NCBI GenBank assembly: GCA_965222835.1
Contig: CBDCUQ010000001.1
Coordinates: 310,001-374,000 of the forward strand
Length of the DNA stretch: 64,000 bases
Direction: 5' to 3'
Source: CBDCUQ01 sp965222835
GTDB lineage: Bacteria > Pseudomonadota > Alphaproteobacteria > Rhizobiales > Hyphomicrobiaceae
Shown: positions 60,680-64,000 of the stretch, piece by piece
How positions within the stretch are numbered: the first letter of the stretch is position 1
Layout: the number at the start of each line of letters is the position of its first letter
Notes under the pieces: model-generated
Database searches by the model: none
What the model saw: only the letters and a program-made list of their open reading frames with translations
What the model was told of the DNA's origin: nothing
Made by a program: the position numbers and the translations under genes

Positions 60680-61486
60680 TTGAGCGACATTAGAATCGCG
60701 GTTTTGGGCGCCGCTGGCCGCATGGGCCGGGAGCTGGTCCGAGCCGTACAATCGACCCAAGGCTGCGTTTTGGCAGGGGGGGCCGATGCCCCTCAGTGCG
60801 ACGCGATTGGCACTGATCTCGGCACGCTTGCGGGGCTTGAGCCGCTTGGCCTTGCGCTCGCAGGAAACCCGCTGGAGCTCATTGGCCGGTCCGACGCGCT
60901 CATCGATTTTACAAGTCCAAAAGCAACTGTCGCATTCGCGGCCGAAGCCGCCAAAGCCGGTCTTGTTCACGTCATCGGCACGACAGGGTTCAGTCAGGAC
61001 GACGAAGCGGCCATAGCGGCGGCTGCCAAAGCTGCAACCATTGTCAAAGCCGGCAACATGAGCCTTGGCGTCAACCTCTTGACTGCCATCACGCAAAAGA
61101 TCGCCGAAGCTTTGGACGCAGATTACGACATTGAAATTGTCGAAATGCATCACAACAAAAAGGTCGACGCACCTTCCGGTACCGCGCTCATGCTTGGCGC
61201 CGCCGCTGCCCGCGGCCGCAACGCTGATCTCAAGTCGGTGAGTGTGCGCACACGCGACGGGCACACCGGCCCCCGCAAACGTGGTGACATCGGGTTCGCA
61301 ACGTTACGCGGAGGATCGGTCGTAGGCGAGCACACCGTCATTTTTGCGGGTGAAGGAGAACGCATCGAAATCGCACACAAGGCGGCGGATCGCAGCATCT
61401 TTGCACGCGGCGCCGTCAAAGCCGCACTCTGGGGCCAGGGCAAAGGTCCCGGCCTGTTCGCTATGACAGATGTCCTGGGTCTGTAA
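60680..61486 (+). CDS. dapB: 4-hydroxy-tetrahydrodipicolinate reductase
   Basis: DapB (268 residues) reduces hydroxy-THDP in DAP/lysine synthesis. The N-terminal NAD(P) fold IRIAVLGAAGRMGRELVRAV and the catalytic motif EMHHNKKVDAPSGTAL are diagnostic, along with VVGEHTVIFAGEGE. The start is most likely TTG 60680, as no ATG precedes IRIAV closely; an ATG at 60641 would add 13 residues. It overlaps gpmA by one base (TAATG at 61484-61488). Confidence 0.95.
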   Translation: MSDIRIAVLGAAGRMGRELVRAVQSTQGCVLAGGADAPQCDAIGTDLGTLAGLEPLGLALAGNPLELIGRSDALIDFTSPKATVAFAAEAAKAGLVHVIGTTGFSQDDEAAIAAAAKAATIVKAGNMSLGVNLLTAITQKIAEALDADYDIEIVEMHHNKKVDAPSGTALMLGAAAARGRNADLKSVSVRTRDGHTGPRKRGDIGFATLRGGSVVGEHTVIFAGEGERIEIAHKAADRSIFARGAVKAALWGQGKGPGLFAMTDVLGL

Positions 61487-61521
61487 TGTCGGCAGGCGCG
61501 AGGGCGAAACGGATCGTCACG

Positions 61522-62169
61522 ATGACCTCGACACTTGTTCTCGTGCGTCACGGCCAGAGCGAATGGAACAAGAAGAATCTATTCACCGGCTGGCGCGATC
61601 CCGATCTCACCGAAAAAGGCCTCATCGAAGCCCGCTGGGCCGGCCGCGTCCTCAAGGACGAAAATCTCAGTTTCGATGTTGCCTACACCAGCGACCTGAG
61701 GCGCGCTCAAAATACGATGTCGATTATTCTGGGCGAGATGGGGCAATCGTCGGTGAAGTCCTTCCGCAACGTCGCTCTCAACGAACGTGATTATGGTTCC
61801 CTCTCCGGCCTCAACAAAGACGAAGCCAAAAAGCGCTTTGGCGAGGATCTCGTACACATCTGGCGGCGCAGCTACGAAATCCCGCCGCCCGGCGGCGAAA
61901 GCCTGAAAGACACAGCCGCGCGCGTCTTGCCCTACTACGAGTCCAAAATCCTTCCCCACATCAAAGCCGGCAAGAATGTACTGATCGTCGCCCACGGCAA
62001 TTCGCTGCGAGCCCTGATCATGCATCTTGAGGAGCTCTCAGCCGATGAGATCCTGCGGCGCGAGCTGGCCACAGGCGCACCAATTGTCTACCGCATAACA
62101 AAGACAGGCAAAGTTGAGAGCCGCCGTGATCTCGTGCCCTCGACAGGACGCGACGAAGAGCTGGGCTGA
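61522..62169 (+). CDS. gpmA: 2,3-bisphosphoglycerate-dependent phosphoglycerate mutase
   Basis: GpmA interconverts 3- and 2-phosphoglycerate in glycolysis/gluconeogenesis. The family start LVLVRHGQSEWNKKNLFTGW and the second phosphohistidine region IVAHGNSLRALIMHLE are present. The dPGM start is best at ATG 61522 (MTSTLVLVRHG, 215 residues); the frame also starts with ATG 61486 overlapping the dapB stop and 12 residues longer. dapB and gpmA are probably cotranscribed. Confidence 0.95.
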   Translation: MTSTLVLVRHGQSEWNKKNLFTGWRDPDLTEKGLIEARWAGRVLKDENLSFDVAYTSDLRRAQNTMSIILGEMGQSSVKSFRNVALNERDYGSLSGLNKDEAKKRFGEDLVHIWRRSYEIPPPGGESLKDTAARVLPYYESKILPHIKAGKNVLIVAHGNSLRALIMHLEELSADEILRRELATGAPIVYRITKTGKVESRRDLVPSTGRDEELG

Positions 62170-62220
62170 TACGGCCACGCGCACCATGCCGCGCGTTGCC
62201 GCCTTGAAGACCGGGGCCAC

Positions 62221-62236
62221 ACAGGCTAAAGCCTGT
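62221..62236. terminator. Short hairpin after gpmA
   Basis: ACAGGC (62221-62226) and GCCTGT (62231-62236) pair with a TAAA loop, 51 bases after the gpmA stop. Followed by TCAACTT, without a real T-run. Possible weak terminator. Confidence 0.4.
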
Positions 62237-62263
62237 TCAACTTACGCTGACGCGCCTGGCCGG

Positions 62264-62325
62264 CCCGCTCCCCCACCCGGCAACCCAATCCATCATCGTT
62301 TTGGGTGGCCGGGTGGGGGAGCGGG
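62264..62325. repeat. Long near-perfect 24-bp inverted repeat, likely dispersed repeat
   Basis: The left arm (62264-62287, beginning CCCGCTCCCCC) and right arm (62302-62325, ending GGGGGAGCGGG) pair with one mismatch over 24 positions, with a 14-base loop. It lies between gpmA and leuB. Longer and more G-rich than a normal terminator, with no T-run, it looks like a mobile-type palindromic element. No second copy in the window. Confidence 0.65.
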
Positions 62326-62405
62326 TGGTTCTGCTTGAACATAACAGACTCTAGCACTTCCCCCGCACGCGACAGACCCGCACACAACCTGGAGCCATGA
62401 CGGCC

Positions 62406-63524
62406 ATGACCACCACTTTTAACCTTCTCCTCCTACCCGGTGATGGGATTGGCGTGGAGACGATGGCCGAGGTCGAACGCGTCATTGAGTTCTTCAACAC
62501 GAAGAGCAACACGGCCAAATTCACCTGCCAAAGCGATCTCGTCGGCGGCGCGGCGTACGACAAGCACGGCGTCGCCATCACAGATCAAGCGATGGCCAAA
62601 GCCATGGCCTCCGATGCCGTTATCTTCGGCGCCGTCGGTGGTCCCAAGTGGGATGGCGTACCCTATGCAGCACGGCCTGAAGCAGGCCTCCTCCGCCTCC
62701 GAAAGGATATGGGGCTCTTCGCCAATCTCCGCCCCGCAATCTGCTACCCAGCCCTTGCAGACGCTTCGAGCCTCAAACGAGAGCTGGTCGAAGGACTCGA
62801 CATCATGATCGTGCGCGAGCTGACAGGTGGCGTTTATTTCGGTGAGCCAAAGGAAATCGTCACCCTCGAAAACGGTGAGAAACGCGCCATCGATACCCAG
62901 ATCTACACCACACATGAAATCGAGCGCATCGCCAAGGTCGCTTTCGATCTTGCCCGCAAACGCAGCGGCAGGGTGCATTCCGCCGAAAAGCGTAATGTCA
63001 TGCGCACGGGTGTTTTGTGGAATGAGGTCGTCACCGCAACCCGCAAGTCGTACGCGCCCGATGTCAAGCTGGAGCACATCCTCGCCGACAACTGCGCCAT
63101 GCAACTTGTGCGTCAGCCCAAGCAATTCGACGTCATCGTCACCGATAACTTGTTCGGCGATGTGCTGTCGGACGAAGCCGCCATGGCCACGGGCTCGCTT
63201 GGCATGCTGCCGTCGGCATCGCTCGGCGCGCCCGACGCAAAAACCGGACGCCGTCTCGCGCTCTACGAGCCGGTCCACGGCTCGGCCCCCGATATCGCCG
63301 GAAAGGGCCTGGCGAACCCCATTGCCACCATCGCCAGCTTTGGCATGGCGTTGCGCTATTCCTGCGACATGGGCGCAGAAGCCGACCTTGTCGACAAAGC
63401 CATTGCAGGCGTTCTCGCCAAAGGCTTGCGCACTGCAGATATCATGCAGCCGGGCTTGACCAAGGCCAGCACAAGCGATATGGGCAAAGCGATTGTTGCG
63501 GAACTGGAAAGCCTTTCCGCCTAG
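62406..63524 (+). CDS. leuB: 3-isopropylmalate dehydrogenase
   Basis: LeuB (372 residues from ATG 62406, or 375 from ATG 62397) oxidatively decarboxylates 3-isopropylmalate for leucine synthesis. NAD/Mg motifs are LLLLPGDGIGVE, VRELTGGVYFGEPKE, DNLFGDVLSDEAAM and LYEPVHGSAPDIAGKGLANP. It follows the 24-bp inverted repeat. leuD is 22 kb upstream. Confidence 0.97.
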   Translation: MTTTFNLLLLPGDGIGVETMAEVERVIEFFNTKSNTAKFTCQSDLVGGAAYDKHGVAITDQAMAKAMASDAVIFGAVGGPKWDGVPYAARPEAGLLRLRKDMGLFANLRPAICYPALADASSLKRELVEGLDIMIVRELTGGVYFGEPKEIVTLENGEKRAIDTQIYTTHEIERIAKVAFDLARKRSGRVHSAEKRNVMRTGVLWNEVVTATRKSYAPDVKLEHILADNCAMQLVRQPKQFDVIVTDNLFGDVLSDEAAMATGSLGMLPSASLGAPDAKTGRRLALYEPVHGSAPDIAGKGLANPIATIASFGMALRYSCDMGAEADLVDKAIAGVLAKGLRTADIMQPGLTKASTSDMGKAIVAELESLSA

Positions 63525-63751
63525 GCCCCTTCCTGACCGCAGAACCCCCCGCTGGTCAGCAAATACCGTGGCTACGCCATTGCCGCCGGCATGGCCCGAT
63601 GCGCCCTTGTCCCCCGCCACCATTTCGCCATGGGGCATTCAAATTACTTTACAAGCCGGAGAAACCCTCGAAACGCCAGCCGGCCAGTGTGCGCGGACAG
63701 GAACGTGGAAACACGCTCCGACCCCGAGAACTGGAATTTGGAGAAAAGATC

Positions 63752-64000
63752 ATGTCAGAGCAGACACCCGCCACGCCGACAAACGGAAAATGGCGAAAGT
63801 ACTCAAAGGTTGCTGCGATTGTTGTCGTGTCCGCAATTGCCGGCGCGGCAGCGACGAAAGCTGGTCACCGCTGGCATCACGGTCATTACGGTCACTTTGG
63901 TCACGGTATAATGGGACCGGCCGAAGACGCCACTGATGCCCAAGAGCGCGCAGAGTTCATGGGCAAACGATTTGCCCGCAGGATCGGTGCCACCGACGAG
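63752..64000 (+). CDS. N-terminal fragment of a Spy/CpxP-like exported protein
   Basis: The frame from ATG 63752 to the right edge (83 codons) begins MSEQTPATPTNGKWRKYSK, with a hydrophobic helix (VAAIVVVSAIAGAAATKAG), then a His/Gly-rich segment HRWHHGHYGHFGHG and a helical stretch AQERAEFMGKRFARRIGATD. The last is the beginning of the LTxxQ-type helix in Spy/CpxP periplasmic chaperones and heavy-metal sensors, whose members have an N-terminal anchor and His-rich region. GGAG lies 8 bases upstream of ATG. The protein continues past the window. Confidence 0.65.
   Translation, partial: MSEQTPATPTNGKWRKYSKVAAIVVVSAIAGAAATKAGHRWHHGHYGHFGHGIMGPAEDATDAQERAEFMGKRFARRIGATDE

Noticed and set aside
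62433..63638. 401-codon open frame on the minus strand
   Set aside because: Antisense to leuB, with His- and Cys-rich composition typical of a shadow frame.
63525..63751. Short frames between leuB and the right-edge gene
   Set aside because: No ribosome site and no motif; the region is taken as promoter for the Spy/CpxP-like gene.
1..64000. tRNA, rRNA, CRISPR arrays, insertion sequences, prophage
   Set aside because: I looked for clover-leaf tails, regular direct repeats, transposase motifs and phage structural genes and saw none.

Overview
The window is chromosomal DNA of an alphaproteobacterium of the order Hyphomicrobiales (Rhizobiales). It most resembles the Hyphomicrobium / Filomicrobium / Methyloceanibacter group. 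The evidence is the gene content: serine-glyoxylate aminotransferase and formate-tetrahydrofolate ligase of one-carbon metabolism, a class I phosphoribulokinase with class I FBPase and ribulose-phosphate epimerase, a DnaA-like HdaA, DUF2066 protein and CDP-alcohol phosphatidyltransferase next to purMN, the argH-lptM-lysA trio, and a phasin. The genus is inference; no rRNA marker is present.

Layout. 1-7.7 kb, mostly minus strand: the start of a large secreted protein (probably alpha-2-macroglobulin family) cut by the window edge, two proteins of unknown function including an 866-residue membrane protein, an orphan cytochrome P450, and purM-purN. 7.8-13.8 kb: DUF2066 protein, phosphatidyltransferase, hdaA, a ZnuA-like metal-binding protein, a small thioredoxin-like protein, a Tat-exported TRAP-type binding protein and a Nudix hydrolase. 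14.0-18.8 kb: the most unusual locus, a same-strand cluster of a coiled-coil protein, an OmpA-type peptidoglycan-binding membrane protein with a large cytoplasmic part, a Ras/Rab-like small GTPase, a soluble histidine kinase and a single-domain response regulator. 19-25.7 kb: a cysteine-rich secreted protein, sgaA, an amidase and the fbp-prk-rpe group. 26-30.4 kb: a type I secretion ABC transporter plus membrane fusion protein, and ugd. 30.6-36.6 kb: a MoaD/ThiS-like protein, ftfL, a COG4091-type dehydrogenase, prmB, a cysteine-rich micro-ORF and a DctP-type binding protein. 36.7-44 kb: fasciclin protein, a PH-like membrane protein, two HExxH proteins, leuD, a VOC protein, a GMC oxidoreductase and an L,D-transpeptidase-like protein.

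44-64 kb: lysine biosynthesis is spread over this part (dapE, dapD, lysA, dapB) among housekeeping genes (argH, typA, ppa, gpmA, leuB). Also here are a secreted caspase-like protein, a TlpA thioredoxin, a PIF1-like helicase, a phasin, and the start of a Spy/CpxP-like protein at the right edge.

Regulatory and repeat structure includes two strong hairpin terminators (19521-19550 and 59306-59345), a perfect 10-bp hairpin between the kinase and regulator genes (18184-18212), an operator-like palindrome (18971-18992), and three intergenic inverted-repeat elements that look like dispersed repeats (40423-40551, 50161-50330, 62264-62325). I see no tRNA, rRNA, CRISPR array, insertion sequence or prophage. 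All homology statements come from reading motifs by eye; no database search was run.
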